This document shows, piece after piece, positions 20,901-31,570 of a DNA stretch of 64,000 bases; within the stretch, counting starts at the first letter, position 1, and the number at the start of each line of letters is the position of its first letter. The stretch comes from Eunapius fragilis. Its lineage: Eukaryota; Porifera; Demospongiae; Spongillida; Spongillidae. Location: the NCBI GenBank assembly GCA_963681505.1, contig OY811980.1, positions 4,385,504 to 4,449,503 on the forward strand. The letters are read 5' to 3'. The translations under genes and the position numbers were made by a program. The notes beneath the pieces are model-generated. The model searched no databases. It was not told where the DNA came from and saw nothing but the letters and a program-made list of their open reading frames with translations.

Positions 20901-23900
20901 CTGAAAGGGATGCAAGACAGAGTATGGAAAGGGTGATTTAAATAGCTGTGAGTTGCATGCAAAATATTCAACGTATACTACTAGAATCAAGAACTTCTCT
21001 TTGTTTTGATCTACCTTGGGGTGTTGATTTGAACCCTTCTTTTTGCTTTGCATTTATAACCAATTAAGACTATGATCAAGGTACAGATTATTGTGAAAGC
21101 ACACATTGCAGCAATTATTCCAATTATCGAGGTTGTGGTAGTCAAGTTGATTGCATCACCGGGCAGAATTTCTGTGAAACACAAGATAGTTTATTAAAAT
21201 ATGGTTTAGATATACATATTTAATAATAATATCATATGTTTGGATGTCAAGCATGGGGGTATTGTATTATCTCACCAGAATAAAAGTGCACATTCTTCAT
21301 GTTATACTTACATGAACACAACTGAAAGATAATGCACAAACATGGACAGTGCCTAAAAAAAAACCTGGCACAAACTCTAAGACCCCACCGACAATTCACA
21401 ATGCTATGGCTACCTTCAGCCCTTGTCCTAACCTTGATTGGGAGAGGAAGGCTCTAGCATTACAGCAAACTAATGTGGGGATAAAGCTCTGGTAGATGTT
21501 TGTGATGGCCTTTGCTCGCTGCACTAGAGCAGCAGGACCAGAAGGAAAACTGAGCACTGCGCTTCCTTACCTCAACAACCATAGGCCTCTAGCACCAAGA
21601 GGATGCAGATCCAACCTAACTCTTGCACTTCTGATCTTTGGCCTTGTGCCTGTGAGCTTCGGTCTTACCAGCTGTTGACCCACCCTGTAGTTCCCGCTTG
21701 TTCAATGTATTTGGGTTATCCAGAGAGATCAGTTGAGTACCGGGATGTCTGCTGGCCGACTATGTGAACTATCAGCTCCAGGACGTCAATGTGCCCACCA
21801 AGCCGAGTTCTATAACTAAAATGGTGTAAAACATATGTCAGGGCATTGTGGCACAGAACAACATCCCCACCCCCTGGTAGTCAGGACAATCAGGGCAGTA
21901 AGGGCAAAGTTCCTGTGACGATATGTCCATTCCAACCAAGGCACCATTTAAAAGTACTTGGAACTCTTCAACTCCAAGCTAAGATCAAGTCCCTTAAATG
22001 GTATTACAGCTACCCAAGATGAAGCATGTCGCAAAGAGACCGATAACAGATGTATGGTTGGCTGGAGATGAGATGAGATGCAACTGGTCAAATTGATGGT
22101 CATCAATTCTGCTAGATATGTTTTTTTCTTACTGAGACCAGAGTAAAACAAAGGCTCGACTGAGACTGAACTTGCAGGAGGAACCAAGCTGTTGAATTTA
22201 GTAAAAGCTTCTGCACAATCAGTTTGATAATTGATGCCAAATAAGCAACTGAACAATGTAAAAGCAACCTACGGAGGCATAGAAGGCTCAACTGAACTTA
22301 CCGCCAGTCAGAGCCCGAAGCACCAATTGCAACATGATTAGAGAATGATTGAAATAATGACGGCCTTCCTCATCAAATAATCCTAGGCAGAGTCAGACAC
22401 TTAGGACTCCTCCCTCCATGTTGCCATATACCCAGGATCTTGAACGTTAGGCTCATGAGACATCTTCATGTTAGCAGGAAAGACATCCTCAAGAAAAAAA
22501 GTAGTGTTGGCCCTTAGCCCACGAGGGGGGGTGAGATGACTTGCTGAGTACAGCATGATTAACTGCAGCTTTAGGACTTGCAGGAGTACAATCCTCAAGG
22601 TACCCCAGGTTCAAAAAAAGGTCGGATCACTCTCTGTGCGAAGTAATAGATTGAACAAGTTAATCTTGAGAAAAAACCTCACACTTGATAGTGGGACCAA
22701 CTTGGTGACTGTTGAGAATTTCAGCCATAGAACCAGCAAGAATACCATCATGAAGGTACCACAATGTGAACAAATGCTTGGAACACTCACTGTCAGAAGA
22801 AATAGTTTAAGCAGAACTAGAGAGAACACGAGAGGACCCTAAGAATCTCCCTGCTGAACTTCTTGTTCGGACCCAAGAGGATGTGCGCCGCTCGTGCTAG
22901 CGCCGCTAAGTTGCTCCTTCTCCAGCTGCTAGATAATCCACACCAGACGAGATCCCCCCAATTACGCGAACAATACACATTTATACAGTACAGCTGCAGT
23001 CCAACAAAGGGCTCTCTTCTAGAACGCGAGGCTCCCGCTATTCAGACCCACTGAACACCTCTATTAATCCATTGTCATGGCAAATTGAGAACCCTGGCAC
23101 TTCTCTCTTCTTCTGCGACATAGTTTCGTCGACTCTGCCAAACCCACGCATTGTCTTGCATGCTGTCCGCGGCGCTAGAATTTCCCTTTAACTTCTGTAC
23201 CAATCGCTCCAGCCAACCCTCAGAATTCTCGATCATAAGTCTTCAAACTTCCAGACTCGTGTTATCGATCAACCCGTTCGTCCACTATCGCGCTTAGCCT
23301 GCTTAACCGCTGGTACTCCATTTTGGGCTTCGGAAACGCATATCACCCTCAAGTTCTCCACTCTTGGACACCGCTGGTCCTCTCCAGCCCGACTATCAAC
23401 TTTTGGGCGCTAGCCTAGCAAAAAGTTCTTGAGTAAGATTCTTGCCAATAAGAGCAAGAGATAGGCTAGAGGCCAAGATCTTGCCAGGAGGCCGAGATCT
23501 TGCCATATCATGAGTAAGGTGATCTTGGCCAGAACATAGCCGGCATAATCTTGTCACCTTGGGCAAGATTTTGGGCAAGTCTTGGGCAAGTTGGTCAAGA
23601 TCTTGGGCAGGAATCTTGTCCAATAACTTTTTGCTGGGTATGTTGGGCGCAAATTGTGAATTTGTGCAATTTATTAATTGCGCTGCGCAATTTGTAAATT
23701 CATAATCTGCGCAACAAGCAGTTCGTTTTAAATCCACGTGGCGAAGTGGTGACAAATGTCAAAAGACGACCACAGACGGCTGTTTGAGACGTTTTGTAAA
23801 GAGAGGTACTATGGTAAAGGAACTAGCAAAACGGTCAGCGAAGAGAAAGCGAAAACTATTCGACAAGCGATCAAAGGAGAACGACGTGGTAGAGCGTCAC

Positions 23901-26900
23901 TGCATCTTTTAAGCACAGGGTCAACAGAACTAAGTAATTTAAGCTACTTAGCTATCCCGAGTTAGAATTAACTGACGTTTTCTGAGGGCAGAAAAGTATA
24001 CATCTCACGATTTCAAAGCGAGATTCTTGACATCATGGCACATACAGTGACGAGAGAAATATGCAGTGTTATAAGAAGGGCTTCCTATTATACTATAATG
24101 GCAGATGAAGTAACAGATGTTTCTAATAGAGAGCAAGTTCCTGTCTGCTTCCGTTGGGTCGATGATGATTTCGAGTGTCATGATAGTGGACTCTATAGAA
24201 GCAAATAATTTTGTGGCGGCTGTATTGAAAGACGTAATCCTGCACATGAATTTGGAGCTCAACAAGTGTCGGGGTCAGTGCTATGATGGTGCTAGTAACA
24301 TGGCTGGTAGTAAAAATGGCACTGCTACTCAAATACTTAAAGATGAGACACGTGCTGTTTATACACACTGTTATGGCCATGCACTAAACCTGCATGTGAT
24401 ACTGTGCGGAGTAATAAGATATTATGTGACACACTTGGTACAACGGATGAAATTTCGAAGCTACTGAAGTTTTCTCCACGACGTGACACCCTTTTTGAAA
24501 AAATTAAGTCAGAAATATCTCCTGAACTACCTGGATTCAGAACCCTATGCCCAACCCGGTGGACTGTAAAAGCTGATTCACTGTGCAGCGTTTTCAATAA
24601 CTATTCTGTATTTCAAGAATTTTGGAAGAAGGCAAAAGAGATCATATCCGATTCAGAAACTCGTGCTCGTATTGCTGGTCTTGAAGCTTATATAAGCAAG
24701 TTTGAGTATATGTTTGGTTTAGTGCTTGGAGAGTTTGTCCTTAGACACACGGATACTCTGAGCAAAACACTTTGGTCACAAAAGCTGAATGCGTCAGAAG
24801 GCCAACGGGTTGCTCAATTGACATGCCTAACACTTGAAAGAATCAGAACAAATGAGTGCTTTGATGAATTTTGGGAGAAGGTTCTTCAGTTGGCAAGAAA
24901 ACATGACATAAGTGCATCAGCGCTTATAAGGATAAAATCCTACTTGTGAGCGACAATGCAGCAAGCTCGTCTCAACAGCTTAATGATACTCCGCGTACAT
25001 AAAGAGCGTACAGATACGCTGTCATTGAATTATGCATGAACGAATTTGTTGCAAGACGGGAGCACAGACTAGCATTATTCGGAACATTTTAACTTACGAA
25101 ATGGAAAATTGTGCGTGAATCACGTACTGGCGCATGCGAATTACAATTGCATCATCTAATTAATTATTCATATAGCCCGACCACTTTAAAGTATGTTGCG
25201 CCGGGCCTGCACTTACCTTTCCTTCGTGGGTAACAGCTATGCAACCTTTCTTGCCGTTACATGGGATGTTACGACACTAACTTCTGTTCTGTCATGAATA
25301 TATATATTATATTATATATATACGCAGGCTATAAGTGCAATAAGTATTGAACTAAGAAGAGCTAGCAATTTTTCAAACTAATCCCGGCCCTTATTTCGGA
25401 AATCACAAGAGCAATTACATACATGTATACTGTTGCGTAATGTATAATATTAGTAAATGATATGGGGTCGAGGCAGCGAAAAGGGACCTAGCGCATATTA
25501 TAAAAATTTCCAGAATCGAGCATCAAAGTTGACGCGTGCAATTAAAATGTGCGCGTATTTTAAAATTCAGGCCACTGCAACTCTATGATGGACAGACCAA
25601 TTTCCAGTGCTCTTAAAAAAGATTTTGTAGCAGACATCGGTATCTGTTAGAATATGAAATATGTGCTATCTATTGATTGATGATTGATGATAAATTTTCA
25701 AAATGGTTTATTTTCGGATATCACAATATCTGAAACTATTTTACAATGAAAGGTTTTAATCTCAATTACAAACCCAAGAAACCAAGTAATGGCGCAGGAG
25801 AGAATAGAAGCTTGCTGCTTAAGTGGCTATCATGTGTACAGTGCTATTTGGTTAGAAGCTATTAGAAGGCAACACGTCATCTGGCTAAACGCATCGCGTT
25901 TGTTGCTGTATAAGCAGGATCTGGAAGTTTACGTGTAGTTTCGAAGTACTTAGAATGCCATTAGTGTGCGCACATTGAAATTAGTGCAATATATCATAAT
26001 GGCACCAAGTGTCTTTAAAACTCTGGGCTTCCAAAGTTTCAGAAAAATCAACTGGAGCACAGTATAAGTTAATTTTAGGGTCTGACGCACCCTGAACTAA
26101 ATATGAAAAATGCTTAATCACATTTCTTCTCTATAGTAATTGTGCATTGTACATGGAACATTATTACCACTCAAAGTTCATTTCTATCTATCGGTTAAGG
26201 CACGGGTATGCCTATGTGTATATAGTGAGTATTTGACAATTACCCTTTGCATCTAAAAATGGGCAAATTTTTAACCATTTACTACGCATCACTTACTTGC
26301 ATTTTCTTTGCTGCAAAGTCTTGCCATCAGAAAGGAGTACATATCCAGTATAGCAGTCACACAAATAGCTACCGTTTGTATCAGTGCATATTTGGTTGCA
26401 TTCACTTGTGTCAGTTACGCATTCATTAATATCTGCATGTGTACAAATAAGCAATGCAAATTATCATGTAAAGGAACACACAGAAATCATTCACTGAGCA
26501 AAGAACATACTGTTATAGAACGCTTTGTCTCCGCGAGTAAGTACAGTGTGTATAGTAGGATTTCAAAACCTTCCAGTATAGGTCAATATGTGAGCAGAGA
26601 TAATATGCACTATCTCTGGTGCAAGTAATATTCACTGAAGGAATACCTGCATTGCATAATGTTAAAGAATCTTTCATGCAAATCCTCCAGGCTCCTCTTA
26701 CCAGTATGTAGTAACAACAATGGAATGTTTCAAGTTAATGGTTTGCTTCTTGAATGCATGGTTAGGTTCATTCTTATGTTTGTTTAAGTTAATTTTTGTC
26801 CAGCGACAGTATATTCCAACAGTACATTTCCTGTCATTGATGAACACATCATAAGATGGAACTCATGCAAGATGGAATAGTGTATTCAGTATGGAAATAA

Positions 26901-29283
26901 TGAGCAGAATGAAAAGGTGGCTAAGTGATGTGATTTTAAAAAGTATGTCTTCGAGTCATGTCGAAATTGATCGTCAGGTATGTGAAATTTGTTTTGGAAT
27001 TTGAGCATGGTGTGTGCATGTGTCTGTAAGTGTATTTGCACGTGTTGCATATGCACATGCACATAGTGTTAATATTTAATTGTAATTGGGTGGCAGCTAG
27101 TTTAGAGATGTGTAAGAACTTGAAAGAAGACTTTTTTTCTTACTAAGCATGTGGAACATAAAGTTCAAGTGTAGGGCTTAAAAGTACCAGCAATTATATT
27201 TCTGGCCCCAGGGATTAGCTTTTAATCCAATGAATAAGGTTTTGCAATCAGATTGATGTATAGAATTTCAGGTCACCAGCAAAAAGGCAGTACTGTGGCT
27301 TTTACACAATTGCATATGTCACTGAAATATGCACTGCATGAGCATAACATCAGCAAAATTGCATCTGTTTAAAAGGGAATGGGATGTCATGTGCTAAACT
27401 GCCTAAAAATGGACAAGTTGAGCTGCTTACTATGCATTCTCAATGTACAGTCTCAGTGTGTCAAAGTATATTGGAAGAGCCACATACGCTGCAGGACTAT
27501 AAGTGCACAAGAGATCGTACCATGCACTCTACCAATGTGTAACAATGAGAAGCAAAAATTGTACACCAGCATGTGAAAAAAGTGTTCTAAATGCTTACAT
27601 ATTCAGGAAGAAGCAGTAATAGCAACAGTTATGCAGACCATTTGTATGCATCCCAGTACTTAGAAACTGATTTAATAAATACATCATCTTACCCAAGCAG
27701 ATTTTGTTGTCAATAGATACTCGGTACCCAGGGTGACAAAAGCACACATAGCTTCCAATGGAGTTGGTACATATCTGATTACATTCACTTATACCCAGAG
27801 CACATTCATCTAAATCTGTGTGGTGGGACGTTTTGTGCTGAAAGTAACCATATAAATATTGTTGCCTATAAAGGTTAGAGTTTCATGCATGTCTTTCTCA
27901 CCAGCACAAGTTCTATTGTCAGAATACAACTGGTATCCAAGGTAGCAACCACACACAAAGCGTCCATTGGTGATGTTACAATTCTGATTGCATCCACTTA
28001 TACCAAGAGTACATGCATTCATCTATGTCTACGTGGTGAAAGTTATGCATTTCACATTAACAGTGTTATCAATGAATGGGATCGTGGCAGCGAAAAGGGA
28101 CCTAGCGCATATTTTTCTAGGAAGGAGAATCAAATTTGACGCGTACAATTAAAATGTACGCGTAATTAAAAATTCAGGCCACTGTAACTCCATGATGGAC
28201 AGTCTAATATCAAGTGCGAAAGAAAGAAGTTGTAGAGGACATAGGTGACCCTTTCAATATGAAATAATTTGAAATGTTGAAAAAATATGTGCTAAGTCCC
28301 TTTTCACTACCACGATCCCGAATGATGCCATATATTATCATTCATTTGCTGGATATCCCATACCCACAGAAGTTCTGATGTCATGCAGCAGGCAGTTGGT
28401 ATTTAGAATATCGTATTGTGATTTGCACTCGTTGGATGGCCTCTTACCCATGCAAGTTCAAGTGATTTGGTATCCAAGGTAGCAACTGCAAACATAGCTT
28501 CCGTTGCTATTGATACAATTCTGATTGCATCCGCTTATACCAAGAGTACACTCATTTATGTCTGTGTGAAGTTCACATTAACAGTGTTATCAATGAATGA
28601 TACGTCTGTACTTCACTGAATGTTGCTATTATCATACTGTGATTGCATCAAAAAATGATTTGGCATGTCACTATAAATTGAGAATAAGACACTTGAATCG
28701 AGTGTCCATTCTCAATTTCTAGTGACATCATCAATCAGTTTTTGTTGCATTGACTTGTTGGATAATCTCTTACTCACGCAAATTCTGTTGTTGGAAGTGA
28801 TGTGGTATCCAAGGTAGCAATTGCAGACATAGGTTCCATTGGTGTTGATACAATTCTGATTGCATCCACTTATACCAAGAGTGCACTCATTTATGTCTAT
28901 GGGGTGGAAGTTAAGCATTGCACATTAGATTATTATCAACAATGTTATCAATGAATGCATATAATGTCATGCATTTGCCGGATATTCCCATACCCACACA
29001 AGTTGTGATGTCAGCAGACAGTTGGTATCCTAGGTAGCAACTGCACATATAGCTTCCAATAGTGTTAGTACAAATCTGATTACATCTACTTGTACCAAGA
29101 GCACATTCATCTAAATCTGTGTGGAGGGAAGATATGTGTACATTACAATATCAGTACTTTCAATGAATAATGGTACTATTTAGAATATCATATTGTGATT
29201 TGCACTTGTTGGATGATCTCTTACCCATGCAAGTTCTGTTGTCAGAAGTGATTTGGTATCCAGGGTAGCAACTGCAATCATAT
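20738..29283 (-). CDS. Type I membrane receptor with calcium-binding EGF repeats
   Basis: At least seven exons each encode one EGF module of the calcium-binding type (DINEC or DLDEC start, six Cys, CNQ-C-N--GSYVC-C-LGY core). They are followed by a transmembrane exon and a last exon encoding the cytoplasmic tail. Exon boundaries are symmetric (phase 1 to phase 1) for the intact EGF exons, and the last EGF-type donor phase fits the transmembrane exon (G plus AA gives Glu). The transmembrane exon ends in phase 2 and the tail exon completes the codon (AG plus T gives Ser). The protein should sit in the plasma membrane with EGF modules outside; ligand and partner are unknown. The 5' part is missing: the first EGF exon seen is cut at about 29,283. 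Two EGF exons carry inactivating lesions (see the exon entries), so transcripts must skip them or the gene is decaying. The 5-kb intron before the transmembrane exon holds retroelement, hAT and MITE debris. Confidence 0.7.
21015..21171 (-). CDS. EGF-receptor gene: transmembrane exon
   Basis: Encodes ILPGDAINLTTTTSIIGIIA, then a hydrophobic run AMCAFTIICTLIIVLIGY and a basic stop-transfer stretch KCKAKRRVQINTP. The acceptor is TTTCACAG and the donor is AAG-GTAGAT. The basic stretch after the membrane segment places the C-terminus in the cytoplasm. Confidence 0.75.
21390..22840 (-). pseudogene. LINE-type reverse transcriptase relic with C-terminal region
   Basis: Minus-strand fragments, in broken frames: LHDGILAGSMAEILNS resembles the reverse-transcriptase active-site region (Y-x-D-D-G-x-L-G-G in related elements). 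Then come PPASSVSVEPLFYSG, LLSVSLRHASSWVAVIPFKG and GLDLSLELKSSKYF. Further on are GGGDVVLCHNALTYVLHHF, a weak match to the RGGDVVxRHNxLRD block, and ELGWICILLVLEAYGC. The order and motifs match the conserved tail of a widespread non-LTR-like family with a nuclease-type C-terminus. Numerous stops make it dead. It lies inside the receptor intron. Confidence 0.65.
22841..23409. other. No gene recognised; CG-containing stretch
   Basis: This stretch is more GC-rich than its surroundings. The minus strand reads EGWLERLVQKLKGNSSAADS and NAWVWQSRRNYVAEEERSAR, possibly a decayed element protein, but no family is evident. Confidence 0.25.
23410..23640. mobile_element. MITE with CAAGATCTTG-rich interior
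   Basis: The left end CTAGCAAAAAGTTCTTG and right end CAATAACTTTTTGCTGG are inverted partners over about 30 bp, continuing through AAGATTCTTGCC and its complement. The interior repeats CAAGAT and ATCTTG words many times. There is no coding sequence. Confidence 0.65.
23756..25092 (+). pseudogene. hAT-family (ZMYM1-like) transposase relic
   Basis: It starts MSKDDHRRLFETFCKERYYG, then (frame changed) YISRFQSEILDIMAHTVTRE and YYTIMADEVTDVSNREQVPV, followed by CRGQCYDGASNMAGSKNGTA with THCYGHALNLHV, which is the catalytic core region. The long open stretch 24,404-24,949 has LGTTDEISKLLKFSPRRDTL, PGFRTLCPTRWTVKADSL and EFWEKVLQLARKHD. It ends with NEFVARREHRLALFGTF at about 25,092, short of the usual C-terminal dimerisation domain. 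Three or more frame changes and the missing end show it is inactive. Confidence 0.8.
25455..25670. mobile_element. Degenerate copy of the GGGATCG MITE
   Basis: It shares GGCAGCGAAAAGGGACCTAG, the CGCG(T)-containing middle and CAGGCCACTG, ATGATGGACAG with the complete copy at 28,077-28,318. The right inverted end is largely lost. Confidence 0.75.
26297..26432 (-). CDS. EGF-receptor gene: EGF exon G
   Basis: Encodes DINECVTDTSECNQICTDTN then GSYLCDCYTGYVLLSDGK and a changed end TLQQRKC before the donor AA-GTAAGT. Six Cys are kept, but the last loop is longer. The donor phase (2) does not fit the transmembrane exon, so either another exon lies between or this exon is drifting. Confidence 0.6.
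26433..27692. other. Intron of the EGF-receptor gene
   Basis: AT-rich, no exon or repeat recognised. Confidence 0.4.
27693..27815 (-). CDS. EGF-receptor gene: EGF exon F (intact)
   Basis: Encodes DLDECALGISECNQICTNSI then GSYVCFCHPGYRVSIDNK and ICLG. It is 123 bp, phase 1 on both sides, with acceptor CACACAG and donor GTAAG. Confidence 0.8.
27902..28028 (-). CDS. EGF-receptor gene: EGF exon E, frameshifted
   Basis: After DIDE, the four bases CATG are duplicated (GAATGCATGTACTC against GAATGTACTC elsewhere), which shifts the frame. The rest of the module is preserved in the other frame (CTLGISGCNQNCNITNGRFV, CGCYLGYQLYSDNRTCAG). As it stands, reading through this exon ends in a stop. Confidence 0.75.
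28077..28318. mobile_element. MITE with ~35-bp terminal inverted repeats
   Basis: The left end GGGATCGTGGCAGCGAAAAG and right end CTTTTCACTACCACGATCCC are inverted partners through GGGACCTAGCGC / GTGCTAAGTCCC. It is flanked by GAAT on both sides, a likely 4-bp target duplication. There is no coding sequence. It lies between EGF exons E and D. Confidence 0.85.
28448..28561 (-). CDS. EGF-receptor gene: EGF exon D, with stop
   Basis: Encodes DINECTLGISGCNQNCINSN then GSYVCSCYLGYQIT, then TGA, then TCMG. A 9-base deletion relative to its sisters (the SDNR segment) creates the stop. Splice sites remain good (donor ATGG-GTAAG), so it may be skipped without a frame change. Confidence 0.75.
28774..28896 (-). 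CDS. EGF-receptor gene: EGF exon C (intact)
   Basis: Encodes DINECTLGISGCNQNCINTN then GTYVCNCYLGYHITSNNR and ICVS. It is 123 bp, phase 1-1. It is closest to exons D and E, suggesting local exon duplication. Confidence 0.8.
28994..29116 (-). CDS. EGF-receptor gene: EGF exon B (intact)
   Basis: Encodes DLDECALGTSRCNQICTNTI then GSYMCSCYLGYQLSADIT and TCVG. It is 123 bp, phase 1-1, with donor GTATGG. Confidence 0.8.
29225..29283 (-). CDS. EGF-receptor gene: EGF exon A, truncated at its 5' side
   Basis: Only the second half of the module is recognisable (CSCYPGYQITSDNRTCMG plus donor GTAAG). Upstream of about 29,283 homology stops abruptly in unrelated sequence, so the upstream half of the exon was lost or replaced. 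Confidence 0.6.
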
Positions 29284-29995
29284 AGCCTGCACGCATTTGA
29301 CTGTAAATGCTGTAAGCAGTGTTGTCGCGATTTGGTATGATGAATTTTCACTTACATTACAAAAGTGTACTAACTCAATGACGTTGATTTTTATTATCAA
29401 AACGGTCAGGCTGTGCACTATCCTCGAAAACTAACACCACCCAATTCAAATCGGGTCAAGATAAGAGTAATGCCATAAACCGGGTCAACCGGCTTTAAAT
29501 CTGGTCAATGCGACCTGATTTAAATCGGGTCACGGATTCAAATGTTCACACACTGCTTGTTTGTATTCCATTCAAATGCAACTTGCTGCAAATTGTTAAG
29601 AGTGGAGCTAGGCATAAATGGAGTGCTGCTTGGCTATCATTCATCTGCATAAACTGCATTAAGTGTGATCGAGGACTTTAATTTCACATGCATTAGCTTG
29701 CTGTGTGCTAAATATATGCCTATATTATGTCGTTTTAAAAGTACTGCCTCCGATTCTACAGTATACATGAATATATCACCAATTGCAACTTTCTTATGTC
29801 AATATGATGTCATTACCGAGTTATACTTGTACATCAATTGTACATCAAATTAAAGCTCCCTTATACAGCTAAGAAGAAGAATTTGTTCTTAATTCTGTGT
29901 TTTTCTAATTTCTACTGTGAGTCAATAATATAGTACATCATTTTTAAGCGACACGTGACGAGGGGCTTTTGAATTTGTAATTAATATTGGTATAC
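29284..29995. other. No gene; cluster of AAATCGGGTCA words
   Basis: 29,435-29,535 contains several direct and inverted copies of AAATCGGGTCA / TGACC-type words, suggestive of a small decayed repeat. Otherwise AT-rich and non-coding. Confidence 0.35.
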
Positions 29996-30365
29996 ATGGC
30001 CATGGTGGGAGGTTGACTACAACTATATAGAACATGCTGTCATGCTATAAATGGCCAGTGTCAAAGGCATACGGGTCCCCCCCCCCCCCCCCCCCCCCCC
30101 CATTTTGTGTCCGGACTCCGGGGGACCCAGTTGCCTAAGCATGTGAGTGAATGAGTCCCCCCGGACCTAAATGCCTAAATCGATGCAAAAAAATTAATTA
30201 CCCAGCTGCCTGTTAGCAAAATAATTAGAGAAAGCATATATGCTTAGCATCATGACCATAAGCGTCCGCTCGATGAGGCGAAGGGGGAGGGGGGGTGGAG
30301 GAGGGCGTATGCCCCCCCCCCCCCCCCCCCCCCCCTGCGTACCCCAACTAATTAATAGTCCATAT
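29996..30365. repeat. Poly(C)-bearing repeat, copy 1
   Basis: A block from ATGGCCATGGTGGGAGGTTG to AACTAATTAATAGTCCATAT with two long C runs (about 30,078 and 30,310). It is almost identical to copy 2 at 30,787-31,139 apart from C-run length. There is no coding sequence. Confidence 0.95.
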
Positions 30366-30786
30366 TCCATATAACATTATACCGGTTAACAATCGATTGC
30401 ATTGAGTACCTACTTTGTTATTGCAATTGATATGCATGGGGAGTACTACTACGCTCGTTGAGTGGGTATATATACTAATGGCAGATAATCCCAGGCATGT
30501 GCACAGAGGACTGGGGGCTGCATGCATGCAGCTGCATGTACATGTTGGACTATTAAATTGTAGAATTGCTGGGCGGTGCTAGTTACTCCAATTTTTTTAT
30601 CCTGCTGGAGGTTTTTCCACAGGGGTGAAGAAGATGCGGGCATATCTCCTTTACAATATAGATGTATATATGTTAGTATCCTGACCCACCATTCTATGAG
30701 GTGAACGATCACATGCATATGCATGCACATGTACATGCTTCATACCACAGTCCAGGTTCAGCTTAGTAAGAGATTACAGAGCTCTA

Positions 30787-31139
30787 ATGGCCATGGTGGG
30801 AGGTTGACTACAACTATATAGAACATGCTGTCATGCTATAAATGGCCAGTGTCAAAGGCATACGGGTCCCCCCCCCCCCCCCATTTTGTGTCCGGACTCC
30901 GGGGGACCCAGTTGCCTAAGCATGTGAGTGAATGAGTCCCCCCGGACCTAAATGCCTAAATCGATGCAAAAAAATTAATTACCCAGCTGCCTGTTAGCAA
31001 AATAATTAGAGAAAGCATATATGCTTAGCATCATGACCATAAGCGTCCGCTCGATGAGGCGAAGGGGGAGGGGGGGTGGAGGAGGGCGTATCCCCCCCCC
31101 CCCCCCCCTGCGTACCCCAACTAATTAATAGTCCATATC
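30787..31139. repeat. Poly(C)-bearing repeat, copy 2
   Basis: Direct copy of the block above after a 420-bp spacer. A third, partial and more diverged copy (GCATACGGGT, C run, TCCGGACTCCGGGGGA) lies at 33,140-33,232. Confidence 0.95.
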
Positions 31140-31354
31140 CCCCTCTGCCTTGTTGTGGGCTGCAGGGGTAGTGCTCCGGTCCCCAGCCTGTACCATACAA
31201 CTGGCTTCACTTGGCTTCAACTCACTAGTCCCTGGTCGACTATAGAGGGGAGGGGTCATCAGTTCACAAGAAGTGACAGTACAAATTTAAAAAAGAAAAT
31301 GTTCAGTGTTTCATTTCACAAGTCTATATATATTTTGTTTTAATGTGTCCCCCA

Positions 31355-31543
31355 AAAAGGGGAGTGGGCCACACCCAGATGTAGTGCAATAACTGGGGCA
31401 ACCTGGGGGACTGATGAAGCAAGCTTCTCTCCAAGTCCCAACCTTCAAAAATTGATGTAATACCTTAAGGACATTATCCCCATATGAGATATTACACTCA
31501 TAAGAAGTTCTACTTGATCTTAGCCAAGAGGCCAAGAAGCGAT
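31355..31543 (-). ncRNA. U2 snRNA-like gene with altered branch-site region
   Basis: On the minus strand from 31,543 the sequence reads ATCGCTTCTTGGCCTCTTGG then CTAAGATCAAG, the conserved U2 5' end. A stem-loop IIa follows with the pair ATGAG/CTCAT around TGTAATAT. Then come an Sm site AATTTTTG (31,445-31,452), stem-loop III (GGGACTTGGAG ... GCTTGCTTC ... AGTCCC) and stem-loop IV with TTATTGCACTACATCTGGG. The 3' end is near a CCCCTTTTTGGGG hairpin at 31,351-31,363. U2 is the spliceosomal RNA that pairs with the intron branch site in the nucleus. Here the segment GTGTAGTATCTG that does this in known U2 is replaced by a shorter TAGAAC, so the RNA could not pair normally with branch sites. It is either a pseudogene or a diverged variant. 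The opposite-strand ORF over it is not a gene. Confidence 0.85.
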
Positions 31544-31560
31544 GGAAAAGTGGCATTGGC

Positions 31561-31569
31561 CTTTATATA
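31561..31569 (-). promoter_or_regulatory. TATA box of the U2-like gene
   Basis: TATATAAAG on the minus strand, starting 26 bases before the RNA 5' end. The mobile element begins 1-2 bases further upstream (31,571), so any proximal sequence element usual for snRNA genes at about -50 to -60 is separated or lost. Confidence 0.6.
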
Positions 31570-31570
31570 C

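Noticed and set aside
31311..31556. 81-codon minus-strand ORF
   Set aside because: It lies over the U2 snRNA-like sequence, whose conserved blocks explain the stretch better.
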